Part shown: positions 38,193-48,588 of the stretch, in pieces
Layout of the letters: each line of letters starts with the position of its first letter
Position numbering within the stretch: the stretch's first letter is position 1
Source of the DNA: Rhizobium sp. Q54
Lineage (GTDB): Bacteria; Pseudomonadota; Alphaproteobacteria; Rhizobiales; Xanthobacteraceae
Direction: 5' to 3'
DNA: 64,000 bases
Assembly (NCBI GenBank): GCA_945861265.1
Contig: CAMAUC010000001.1
Location: forward strand, 62,001-126,000
Notes under the pieces: generated by a model
The model's database searches: none
Told to the model about the DNA's origin: nothing
What the model saw: only the letters and a program-made list of their open reading frames with translations
Position numbers and translations under genes: made by a program

Positions 38193-40085
38193 CTATTTCA
38201 TCCGCGGCTTGCATTCGCCGCGCAGCATCTTCTCGAAACCTTCGCCGCGGTCGATCATCGGCAGCGGTCCGGTGCGCTTGGCCCGCAGCGCAGCGCGCAG
38301 CTTTTCCGTCGCAACGTCATCGACCGCATAGCCGTCGGCATCTTCGGTCAGCACGATGCCGTAGTCGTCGCGCGCGCTGGCAAGCGAGACGCGGCCTTCG
38401 GTCACATCTTTGCGCACCAGTTCGACCTCACGCTCGAGCGGATCGCCCCAGCCGCCGCCGCCAGTGGTAACCACACGCACGATCTGGCCCTTGAGCACGG
38501 GCTCGCCATCGACCAGGCCGCCGAGATCGCGCGCCTCGCCTTCCAGATCGACGGTGACGCAGAACGGCGCGCCGGCCTTGCCGCCGTTGAGGCCGTAGCA
38601 GCCGAGGCGCACGCGGTCGGCGGTGACGATGGTGCGGCAATCGACCAGGGCGCGGTAATGCTTCTCGTAACCGAGACCGCCGCGCCGTTTGCCGGCGCCG
38701 GCGGAATCGGTGCGCAAAGCCAGCTTCTCGACCAGCAGCGGAAAGCGCGTCTCGGTGAATTCGGCCGGCTGGTTGCGCGAATCCGGCACGATGTGGATGG
38801 CGTCGTTGCCGTCGGCGTAATAGCGCCCGCCGGAGCCGCCGCCCAACACTTCGCGTGACAGGAATTGCTTGCCGTTCTCGTCGGTGCCGTAGAAGCCGGT
38901 GTAGCGGATGGTTTCCTGATCGGCCGGCATACGGCCGTCGACCGCCTGCGCCACCACGCCGGCCAAGAGGCCGAGGCAGCGCAGCAGCACGAAGGAGCGC
39001 GCGTTGGTCGCCGCCGGCCATTCCGGCGTGATCAGCGTGCCCTTGGGCGGGAAGACGATGTCGAAAATCTCGCACACGCCCTCGTTGACGTGGATTTCGG
39101 CGGCGCGCTCCGGCGTGTCGGCGAGATTGCGCAGAATCGGCGCGATCCATTTCACCAGGAAGGCGCCGTCGGCGTAGTCGGCCGGCCAGTTGATCGGTCC
39201 GGTCGATTGCGGATCGGTGCCGTTGAAGTCGAGCGTGATGCGCCCGCCCTTCTTGATCATCTTCAACGCGAGTTTGTGCAGCTTCGGGTCGGTGACGCCG
39301 TCATGCTCGACATAATCTTCCCAGACGTATTCACCGTCGGCGATCTTGGCGAGCAACTCGTTGCGGTAGATGTCGCGGCACTTGTCGAGAATGGCCTGGA
39401 AGCAGGCCTCAACCTGCTCGCGGCCGAAACGTTCGAACAGCGACGCCATGCGGCGCGCGCCCATGACGCAGGCCTGCACCTCGCTGTCGATGTCGGCGGA
39501 GAGCATCTCCGGCACGCGCGTATTGCGGCGCAGGATGGTCATCACGGCGTCGTTGCGCACGCCTTCGCTGTAGAGCTTGACCGGCGGGATGGCGAGGCCT
39601 TCCTCGAACACGGTGACCGCGGTGCCCGGCATCGAGCCCGGCACGCGGCCGCCGACGTCATCGTGATGGCCGAAGGCCTGGATGTAGGCGACCACTTCAC
39701 CGCTATGGAAAACCGGCACCGTCGAGCACAGATCGGGCAGATGGCCGATGGAGCCCTCGGTGAGATACGTGTCGTTCATCAGGAACACGTCGCCGGGCTT
39801 CATGGTGTGCGGCGGGAAATCGCGCACCACCGCGTTCGGCATGGCCGAGTAGGAGCGCCCGGTCAGTTTGCGGCAATATTTGTCGAACAAGCCGACGCGG
39901 TAATCATGCGCCTCGCGGATCATCGGCGAGCGCGCGGTGCGCTCGATGGCGAATTCGATCTCGGCCTCGATGGAATTAAGCGTGCCTTCCACGATCTGGA
40001 GCACGATCGGATCGACATGCGTCGTGCCGCGTTTCGGCGCCGTCGGCCAGGGCTTGGTCGCAGCCGGTGACGGACGGACGTTCAT
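38193..40085 (-). CDS. hydantoinase B/oxoprolinase family protein
   Basis: DPIVLQIVEGTLNSIEAEIEFAIERTARSPMIREAHDYRVGLFD, PGDVFLMNDTYLTEGSIGHLPD, GGGSGGRYYADGNDAIH. Confidence 0.93.
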   Translation of the reverse strand: MNVRPSPAATKPWPTAPKRGTTHVDPIVLQIVEGTLNSIEAEIEFAIERTARSPMIREAHDYRVGLFDKYCRKLTGRSYSAMPNAVVRDFPPHTMKPGDVFLMNDTYLTEGSIGHLPDLCSTVPVFHSGEVVAYIQAFGHHDDVGGRVPGSMPGTAVTVFEEGLAIPPVKLYSEGVRNDAVMTILRRNTRVPEMLSADIDSEVQACVMGARRMASLFERFGREQVEACFQAILDKCRDIYRNELLAKIADGEYVWEDYVEHDGVTDPKLHKLALKMIKKGGRITLDFNGTDPQSTGPINWPADYADGAFLVKWIAPILRNLADTPERAAEIHVNEGVCEIFDIVFPPKGTLITPEWPAATNARSFVLLRCLGLLAGVVAQAVDGRMPADQETIRYTGFYGTDENGKQFLSREVLGGGSGGRYYADGNDAIHIVPDSRNQPAEFTETRFPLLVEKLALRTDSAGAGKRRGGLGYEKHYRALVDCRTIVTADRVRLGCYGLNGGKAGAPFCVTVDLEGEARDLGGLVDGEPVLKGQIVRVVTTGGGGWGDPLEREVELVRKDVTEGRVSLASARDDYGIVLTEDADGYAVDDVATEKLRAALRAKRTGPLPMIDRGEGFEKMLRGECKPRMK

Positions 40086-42166
40086 GCTGCCGCTCCCGAC
40101 GAGCTACGGACAATGAGAATGCCGTGCGGATCGACCTCGAGCTGCTGGCCGGGAAACACGACCGTGGTCGAGCCGAATTCCTCCACCACCGCCGGGCCTT
40201 CCAGGCGGAAACCGGCGGGCATGGTGGCGCGGTCGAAGATCGGCGTGTCCTGAAAAGCCGTGCCGAAATAGACCGGCCGCCTGCCCTTGGGCGCGGGTTT
40301 TGCCGTGACCTGCGCCAACTTGGGCATGCTGGGGCGTTCGATGACGCCGAAGCCGGAGACGCAGAAATTCACCAATTCGATCTTCTGCTGGCCGGCGTAG
40401 TTGTAGCCGAAGGTCCGCAGATGCGCGGCGTTGAAGGCCTCGATCAATTGCGCCAGGAAGGTGGCATCCACGGCGCCGCCCGGCGCCGGCACCCGCACTT
40501 CCATCGATTGGCCGGCGTAGCGGATATCGGCTTCACGCACGACACGGATCCGCGACGGCTCGATGCCGTCGCGTGTGAGCTGATCGGTCGCCTCGCGCTC
40601 GAGCGTCGCATAATTGGCTGCGATGGCGGCGAGATCGACGCTGTCCTCATGCATCACCTTGGTGACGATGTGATCGGTGCGCCAATCGACCGCCAGCAAG
40701 CCGAACGCCGACAGGTTGCCGGGATTGGGCGGCACGATGCAGGCCTTCATGCCGAGCAATTCCATCACCGCCGGCGATTGCGCGGGCCCCGCGCCACCAA
40801 ACGACAGCAGTGCGAAACCGCGTGGGTCGATGCCGCGCTGGATGGTCATCTGGCGGATGGCGTTGGCCTGCGCCCAGTTGGCGATCTCGATGATGCCGTG
40901 GGCAAGCGCTTCCGCGGAGAGATTGCCAGGCAAACGCTTCGCCAGCGCCGCAATGCCGGCACGCGACCGTTCGACATTGAGCGCGATGCCGCCGCCGATC
41001 AACGCCGGCGGAATGCGGCCGAGCACGAGGTTGGCGTCGGTGATGGCCGGCTCGTCGCCGCCGTTCGGATAGCACATCGGTCCCGGCACGGCGCCGGCGC
41101 TGCGCGGGCCGACCTTGAGATGGCCTTCGCGGCTGATCCAGGCGATCGAGCCGCCGCCGATGCCGATGGTGGCGATGTCGATCATCGGGATGCGGACGGG
41201 AAACTGCCCGACCGAACCGCCATTGGTAAGGTGCGGGCGGGCAGCCTCGATCAGGCAGAAATCGGTCGAGGTGCCGCCGGCATCGAGCGTCACCAGATCG
41301 GGGAAACCGGCGACTTCCGCGATCACCGCGCTGCCTAGCGCGCCGGCCGCCGGCCCGGAGAGCGCGGTCGTGATCGGCTTGCGCAAAATCTGCTCCGCGC
41401 TCGCGACACCGCCGCTCGACTGCATGACCAGGAACGGCCTTTCGCGCAACGGCCCGAGCTCGTCGTGCACGCGCTTGAGATAGCGATCGAGATACGGCTT
41501 GACGAAAGCATCGACCAGCGTCGTCACCGCGCGCTCGTATTCGCGGTATTCGGGCAGAACGGCGCAGGACAAAGACAGCACGGCCCCGGGATATTCCTCG
41601 GCCACGATTTCAGCGACCCGGCGCTCATGTGCATCATTGGCGTAGGAATGCAGCAAACAGATGCCGATCGCCTCGATACCGTGACGGCGAAAATGCTGCG
41701 CCGCCGCGCGCACGCTCGCTTCGTCGAGCGGCCGCAATTCCTCGCCCTTGAAATTCAATCGGCCGCCGGCCTCGCGCACAAATTGCAGCGGCACCAGCCG
41801 GTCCGGCTTCACCCAGAAATAGGAATTGCCATAGCCTTCGGGCACCGACTGGCGGGCGATCTCCAGGATATGGCGAAAGCCCTCGGTGACGATCAGGCCG
41901 AGCGAACGGATCTCGCCTTGCAGCAGCGCGTTGGTGGCGACCGTTGTGCCGTGGGCCAGCCCGAGCACGTCGGCCGGGCCGGCGCCGGCGGCGGCGAGGA
42001 TGGCGTTAACGCCGCGCACCAGACCGATGGCTGGATTGGACGGCGTCGAAGAAACCTTGGTGACGCGCATGGCGCCGGTCTCGGAATCGACCGAAACGAT
42101 ATCGGTGAAGGTACCGCCGGTGTCGATACCGATCCGAAAGCGTCCAGTGCCTAATGCTACCATCAT
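40082..42166 (-). CDS. hydantoinase A/oxoprolinase family protein
   Basis: FRIGIDTGGTFTDIVSVDSETG, LAHGTTVATNALLQG, VTLDAGGTSTDFCLIE; start set at MMVALGTG. Confidence 0.93.
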   Translation of the reverse strand: MMVALGTGRFRIGIDTGGTFTDIVSVDSETGAMRVTKVSSTPSNPAIGLVRGVNAILAAAGAGPADVLGLAHGTTVATNALLQGEIRSLGLIVTEGFRHILEIARQSVPEGYGNSYFWVKPDRLVPLQFVREAGGRLNFKGEELRPLDEASVRAAAQHFRRHGIEAIGICLLHSYANDAHERRVAEIVAEEYPGAVLSLSCAVLPEYREYERAVTTLVDAFVKPYLDRYLKRVHDELGPLRERPFLVMQSSGGVASAEQILRKPITTALSGPAAGALGSAVIAEVAGFPDLVTLDAGGTSTDFCLIEAARPHLTNGGSVGQFPVRIPMIDIATIGIGGGSIAWISREGHLKVGPRSAGAVPGPMCYPNGGDEPAITDANLVLGRIPPALIGGGIALNVERSRAGIAALAKRLPGNLSAEALAHGIIEIANWAQANAIRQMTIQRGIDPRGFALLSFGGAGPAQSPAVMELLGMKACIVPPNPGNLSAFGLLAVDWRTDHIVTKVMHEDSVDLAAIAANYATLEREATDQLTRDGIEPSRIRVVREADIRYAGQSMEVRVPAPGGAVDATFLAQLIEAFNAAHLRTFGYNYAGQQKIELVNFCVSGFGVIERPSMPKLAQVTAKPAPKGRRPVYFGTAFQDTPIFDRATMPAGFRLEGPAVVEEFGSTTVVFPGQQLEVDPHGILIVRSSSGAAA

Positions 42167-42223
42167 AATCAAAGTATGGTGACGGCGCGACCAGCAAGTC
42201 AAAAACCGATTAGAGATACATCC

Positions 42224-42238
42224 ATCGGATTTTCCGAT
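42224..42238. promoter_or_regulatory. candidate LysR-type (T-N11-A) dyad ATCGGATTTTCCGAT
   Basis: Perfect 6-bp inverted repeat with 3-nt spacer containing TCGGATTTTCCGA, 58 bp upstream of the hyuA start and downstream of the LysR gene. Confidence 0.5.
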
Positions 42239-42388
42239 AGATCCCTCGCCGCGCCCTGCCCGCAATAATCGCAGGTTTATCCCGACGATGCCGGATCGGC
42301 GACGTCGGCAATCATCGAGCAACGACAAAGACATGAAGGGCCGCACGCGCCCCGGTAACGATGCGCGCGATTGCCGTGACGACGCGCT

Positions 42389-43282
42389 TTAGTCCTTCAG
42401 TGCATCCCGCAATGCAGCAAGAAAGCTCTCCTTGCGGCGCGACAAAGGTTGCCGGCGGCGAAACAGACTGAGCGCGACGCTACGCGCCGGTGCGATCGAC
42501 AAGGCCTTGAGGGCGCCGAGTTCGATCTCATTCCCGGCGCTGGCGCGCGGTACGATGGCGATGCCTTTGCCAGACTGCACGATCACCTTCATGGTCTCGA
42601 TATTGTCGGCGATCGCCAGAATGTTTGGCCGGATCCCGAGATCGGTGAACAGCGACATCACCACTTGGCCGTAGCCGATGGTCAGTTCGCTCATGATGAT
42701 CGGCTCCGCCAACAAGCGCCCGACGTCGACAGGCTGACGCGCCCGCGCCAACGGATGTTTCGGATGCACGATCAGCGCCATCTCTGCCGCTGTCAGCCGT
42801 TCGACGATCAGGCCAGTCGGCACCCAGTCGGGATCGGACTCAATGGCAAGGCCGGCGTCGATGCGTTCCTCGTGCAATTCGTTGAAGATATTCTTGGTCG
42901 GCGCAGTCAGGACTTCCAACCGCACCCCGGGCAAAGTCTCGTTCAGGTTGCGGAACAACCGCGGCATGAAAATCTGCGCCATGCCGGAGCCCATGCCGAT
43001 GGTCAACGTGTCGGACAGTGTCCCCTTCAGTCGTCGCGCGGTATCGGAGAGGCTCAGTAGATCGCCGACCACGCGTTCGGCTTCGTAGAGAAAGGTGCGG
43101 CCGCGTTCGGTCACCTCGATGCCGCGCGACGCCCGCCGGAACAACGGAAAGCCGATCTCTTCCTCAAGCAAACGCACCTGCTCGCTGACCGCCGATTGCG
43201 AGATATTCAGCCGTTTCGCCGCTTTGGTGAAACTGCGCTCTTTAGCAACCGATAACGCATATCGGATCTGGCGAAATTCCAA
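42389..43282 (-). CDS. LysR family transcriptional regulator
   Basis: MEFRQIRYALSVAKERSFTKAAKRLNISQSAVSEQVRLLEEEIGFPLFRRASRGIEVTERG. Confidence 0.93.
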   Translation of the reverse strand: MEFRQIRYALSVAKERSFTKAAKRLNISQSAVSEQVRLLEEEIGFPLFRRASRGIEVTERGRTFLYEAERVVGDLLSLSDTARRLKGTLSDTLTIGMGSGMAQIFMPRLFRNLNETLPGVRLEVLTAPTKNIFNELHEERIDAGLAIESDPDWVPTGLIVERLTAAEMALIVHPKHPLARARQPVDVGRLLAEPIIMSELTIGYGQVVMSLFTDLGIRPNILAIADNIETMKVIVQSGKGIAIVPRASAGNEIELGALKALSIAPARSVALSLFRRRQPLSRRKESFLAALRDALKD

Positions 43283-43436
43283 GCGGCCACCTCGGTCCTA
43301 GGAGTCTGATCCATTCGGATGGTTCTCAAATCGTCCGAAGCTTTTCAGGTTCTCATTATGAAAGCAGGATGTAAAATAGCACCAGAGTGGGATCCCTATC
43401 GGCAACGGCCTTAAGATTCCGATTATCAGGTCAGCA

Positions 43437-43769
43437 ATGGGCGTGCCGCAGTGCATTGCCATTGTCGATGAGGGCTGCAATTTAGTCGCCTTCACGCGTA
43501 TGGATGGCGCGCGGATACTCAGCATCCGCTCGTCGCAGCGCAAGGCAATGACGCCGGCGACGACCGGCAAGCCTGCCGGCGGGCTCAATCCCTCGGTCGA
43601 ACCGAAGCTGGCAGTGGTCACCGACTGCGACATGGTCAATCTCAAGGGTGGCCTGCCGATCATGACCGAGGGTCAGGTTATCGGCGGCATTGGTGTAGGC
43701 TCGGGCACCAGCGATCAACACTTGGAAGTTGCGAAAGTGGCGTTGCACAAGTTCCCTCGCGCCCAGTAA
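43437..43769 (+). CDS. GlcG/HbpS family heme-binding-like protein, N-terminus apparently short or degraded
   Basis: MGVPQCIAIVDEGCNLVAFTRMDGARILSIRSSQRKAMT...GGLPIMTEGQVIGGIGVGSGTSDQHLEVAKVAL; the N-terminal helix usual for the family is not recognisable upstream. Confidence 0.7.
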   Translation: MGVPQCIAIVDEGCNLVAFTRMDGARILSIRSSQRKAMTPATTGKPAGGLNPSVEPKLAVVTDCDMVNLKGGLPIMTEGQVIGGIGVGSGTSDQHLEVAKVALHKFPRAQ

Positions 43770-43812
43770 TTCTGATCGAGACGCCAAGGCCGAAGACTCT
43801 TCGACGAGTGTG

Positions 43813-43948
43813 AAAGTACGCCGAGCGGTACAACATGGGATTCCTGCACCCTCGATAAGTACCTAGAAAATAATAGCTATTCCCGCTCTGCCCGACCTCT
43901 CCATCATCGGGGCGATAGAGAATTGTCTATTGATATCAGGCATTTACG
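43813..43948 (+). repeat. copy 2 of the ~135 bp intergenic direct repeat (other copy 14578-14712)
   Basis: See copy 1; same orientation. Confidence 0.85.
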
Positions 43949-43991
43949 TTAGCTGCCGAGCGCGTGACATTGCATCCATTTGCCCAAGACG

Positions 43992-45000
43992 CTACCCGAT
44001 ATCAGGCTCACCAGCCAGCCCAGTACGAACTTGGCACGCCACCAGATGACCCGGCGCTACCTCCGTCAAAACCTGATGATTGACGGCGCATGACGGCATA
44101 CGTAACGGACAGCGCGTATGAAAACGGCAGCCCGACGGCGGATTGATCGGACTGGGCACATCGCCTTGAATCACGCTCCGATCACGCTTCTTCGTTGGAT
44201 CTGCGATCGGCACGGCCGACAGCAAGGCTTCCGAGTAAGGGTGACGTGGGTTGGTGTAGAGATCCTTGGCTGTCGCGACCTCGACGATCTTGCCGAGATA
44301 CATGACCGCGACACGTGTCGAGATGTGCTCAACTACGGACAGGTCGTGGGCGATGAACAAATAGGTCAGACCGTATTGCGCCTGCAGATCCTGCAGCAGG
44401 TTCACGACCTGCGCCTGTACCGACACATCGAGCGCGGAGACTGGCTCGTCGCAAATGATCAGCTTCGGATTAACCGCCAGGGCGCGGGCGATGCCGATGC
44501 GCTGACGCTGGCCGCCAGAAAACTCATGCGGAAAGCGGCGCAGATGATCGCCTGACAGGCCGACGGTGTGCAGCAGATCGGCGACTCTTTCGTCGCGTTC
44601 CTTGCGCGTGCGGCCCACGTTGTGAACGGTGAGGACTTCCCGGATAGTCGCGCCAACCGTCATGCGCGGATCGAGCGATGAATACGGGTCCTGGAAGATG
44701 ATCTGCATCTCTTTGCGGATATTCCGTAGCGACGTCTTGTCGAGTGCCAGGATGTCCCTGCCCTGGAACTGCACCTCGCCTGAACTCGGCTCGATCAGGC
44801 GCAGCACGGCGCGGCCGGTGGTCGACTTGCCACATCCGGACTCGCCGACCAGGCCGAGGGTCTCGCCGGGCTGAATTTCGAAACTGACGTCGTCGACCGC
44901 GCGCACTTTCGCCTTCTCGCGCGAAAACATGCTCAGCTTCGCGCTGAAATGCTTCTTGAGGTTGCGGACCCGCAGCAGCGGCCCCGTGCTGACAGCGGCG

Positions 45001-45008
<8 letters not shown>
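43992..45008 (-). CDS. ABC transporter ATP-binding protein, OppF/DppF type
   Basis: [43 protein letters not shown]-terminal oligopeptide-type [14 protein letters not shown]. Confidence 0.93.
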
Positions 45009-46059
<1,051 letters not shown>

Positions 46060-46125
46060 GCGATTACCAGATCACCAAGTTGCCAATTTCACAAGCGTCA
46101 TTGACAGCGTCGGCACCGATCATGT

Positions 46126-46155
46126 AAAAATTTGAACAGACAGTCAAAGATTTTT
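46126..46155. promoter_or_regulatory. candidate operator dyad AAAAATTTGA-N8-TCAAAGATTTTT
   Basis: Inverted repeat in the divergent gap between oppD-like and TetR genes. Confidence 0.45.
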
Positions 46156-46176
46156 AACAGCGGTTTAAATTCAGTG

Positions 46177-46890
46177 ATGGCGCGAAACCTGGCAAACGCT
46201 GCGACAAAAAGAGGCGCGTCCGCGCCGAAGCGCAACATTCGCTGGAACGGCGTGTCGGGATTGAAAGGTCAGCGCCGGGAAGTGATCCTGCGCAGCGTCG
46301 CGAACGTGCTGCGCAATTCGCGCCTGTCGTCATTGACGATTCAGGACGTGGCCGACGAACTCGGCATGACCAAGGGCAACCTTTATTATTACTTCAAAGA
46401 CAAGCAGGACATTCTCTACCAGTGTCATATGCGCAGCATGGAGATCAGTCTGCGCGCACTGGAGGAAGCAACGGCAAAAGGCCGCACCCCTTCCGAGAGC
46501 CTGCGCATCCTGCTGACCGGCCATATCCGTGGCATTCTCGACGACGGCTTTGGCGGCATCCTGCAGACCGATCTGGATAATTTCCGCCCCGACCAGCGCA
46601 AGACCTACGTCAAGAAGCGCGACGAACTGGAGCGCGGCGCCCGCGGCATGATCGAGGACGGCATTCGCGCCGGCGAATTCGACCCCGTCAACGTCAAGCT
46701 GACCGGTTTCGCGATCCTCGGGGCGATTAACTGGATACCCAAATGGTATCGCCCAACCGGCGCGTTCTCGCCGGACACGATCGTCGAAGAGATGGTCAAC
46801 TATTTTCTGCGCGGGCTGCAGCGTCAGCCGGGCGCATCGCAGAAGCCGCTGTCCAAAAAGAAACGTCAACGAGAACAGCACGAGCAGTAA
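46177..46890 (+). CDS. TetR family transcriptional regulator
   Basis: LRSVANVLRNSRLSSLTIQDVADELGMTKGNLYYYFKDKQDILYQCH; start set at ATG 46177 (ORF track uses TTG 46132). Confidence 0.92.
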   Translation: MARNLANAATKRGASAPKRNIRWNGVSGLKGQRREVILRSVANVLRNSRLSSLTIQDVADELGMTKGNLYYYFKDKQDILYQCHMRSMEISLRALEEATAKGRTPSESLRILLTGHIRGILDDGFGGILQTDLDNFRPDQRKTYVKKRDELERGARGMIEDGIRAGEFDPVNVKLTGFAILGAINWIPKWYRPTGAFSPDTIVEEMVNYFLRGLQRQPGASQKPLSKKKRQREQHEQ

Positions 46891-46920
46891 CGAGGCCTTT
46901 TCAACGCTGGAGGACTGACA

Positions 46921-48564
46921 ATGTACCCGCGTGACGCCTTCAAGACCCGCGCCGTGACCCGGCGAACAATGCTCGCGACCGGAGCAAGCGCGCTTGCTCT
47001 ATCTCTCTCCGCGCCGTCGATGGCCCTGGCGCAGACGCCGAAACGCGGCGGCACGCTGCGGATCAGCAACGGCGGCGATCCACCGGATTTCGATCTTCAT
47101 CAATCGGCGACCTACCTGACGCAATTTGTCGGCGCGCCCTGCTACTCGACGCTGCTGCGCATCGACCCGAGCGACTACAACAAGCTGGTCCCCGACCTTG
47201 CCGAGAAATACGACGTCTCAGCCGACGGCAAGACAGTCACCTTCAAGCTGCGCAGCGGCGTTCTTTTCCACAACGGCATGACGCTGACGGCCGAGGACGT
47301 CGTCTACAGCCTGGACCGTATCCGCAAGCCGCCGGCCGGGCTGGTCAGCCCGCGCAAAGGCCTGCTTGGCAACATCACCAATGTGAAAGCCGTCGGCGAC
47401 CTCACCGTCGTCATCACCCTAGCGCAAGCGCAGCTCGACTTCCCCTTCCTGGTCAGCAATCCCTACAACGTGATCCTCTGCAAGAAAGTCGCGGAGCCGC
47501 TCGATGCCCAGGGTCAGGGCATGAAGCGCCAGATCGTCGGCACCGGGCCGTTCAAGCTGACCCAAGCGGTCGACGGCCAGATCTACGAAATGGAGCGGTT
47601 CGACAAGTATTTCGGCAAGGCCGCCTATCTCGACAAGCTGCAGTTCTTCCCGATCAAGGGCGAGATCGAGCGCAGCGCCGCATTGCAGGGCAAGCGCATC
47701 GACGCCTGCTTCTTCTTCCCAAACGAGTCGGTGCTGTCGACCTTGCGCAAGGTGCCGGACATCACTGAATTGCGCCGTCCGACGCCGACCTTCATCAACC
47801 TCATTCCGAACGTGAAGATGAAGCCGTTCGACGATCCGCGCGTCCGCGAAGCCATTTCGCTGGCGATCGACCGCGATGCCTTCATCAAGACCGTCGGTCC
47901 GCTGGCCGGCGCGGCCTTCCACAGCAAGGGCCTGATGCTGCCGGGCAGCCCGTACAGTCTGTCCGACACCGAGGTCAAACAGTTCGGCGGCTACGACACC
48001 CTGCCCGGCATGGGCGGCAATGTCGCTGCCAACCGACAGAAGGCGATGACGCTGCTGGAGCAGGCCGGCGTGCCCAAGGGCTTCAAGGTGGTGATGATCG
48101 CACGCGGCGATGTCCCCGCCTTCCGCGACTCGTCGATCAACATCGCGGCACAGCTCAAGACCATCGGCCTCGACGCCAGCGTCGACATTCGCGACGCCGG
48201 CGCGTTCTACGCGGCGGAGAACAAGGGCGATTTCCAGTTGATCGCACATTCCGTCGCGCTCAGCGGCTCGCTTCCCGATCAGATCCTCGGCGAAGGCTAC
48301 ACCAGCTTCGGCGGCCGCAATTACGGACAATGGAAGGACGACTCGATCGACGATCGCTTCCGGGCGCAGTCGGCCGAGCCGGATCCGGATAAGCGCAAGA
48401 AGCTAATCCACGACTTCCAAATCGCGTTTCTCAAGACCTACTTCCAGATCAACCTGGCCTGGGTCGGCTACGGCGCGGCACATTCAAAGTCGGTGAAGGG
48501 CTGGAATGCCATGCCCGATCTCTACGCCAACATGCAGATGGACACCGTGTGGCTCGACAGCTGA
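46921..48564 (+). CDS. ABC transporter substrate-binding protein, family 5 (peptide/DppA-like)
   Basis: Tat-like RRTMLATGASALALS; KRGGTLRISNGGDPPDFDLHQS, VTFKLRSGVLFHNGMTLTAEDVVYSLDRI. Confidence 0.93.
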   Translation: MYPRDAFKTRAVTRRTMLATGASALALSLSAPSMALAQTPKRGGTLRISNGGDPPDFDLHQSATYLTQFVGAPCYSTLLRIDPSDYNKLVPDLAEKYDVSADGKTVTFKLRSGVLFHNGMTLTAEDVVYSLDRIRKPPAGLVSPRKGLLGNITNVKAVGDLTVVITLAQAQLDFPFLVSNPYNVILCKKVAEPLDAQGQGMKRQIVGTGPFKLTQAVDGQIYEMERFDKYFGKAAYLDKLQFFPIKGEIERSAALQGKRIDACFFFPNESVLSTLRKVPDITELRRPTPTFINLIPNVKMKPFDDPRVREAISLAIDRDAFIKTVGPLAGAAFHSKGLMLPGSPYSLSDTEVKQFGGYDTLPGMGGNVAANRQKAMTLLEQAGVPKGFKVVMIARGDVPAFRDSSINIAAQLKTIGLDASVDIRDAGAFYAAENKGDFQLIAHSVALSGSLPDQILGEGYTSFGGRNYGQWKDDSIDDRFRAQSAEPDPDKRKKLIHDFQIAFLKTYFQINLAWVGYGAAHSKSVKGWNAMPDLYANMQMDTVWLDS

Positions 48565-48588
48565 TCTGCCGGGAGTTCGGTATATAGT

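Noticed and set aside
38865-41338. Long plus-strand ORFs (38865-40070, 40067-41338) antisense to hyuB/hyuA
   Set aside because: HyuA/HyuB motifs are unambiguous on the minus strand; antisense ORFs show low-complexity Arg/His/Asp composition.
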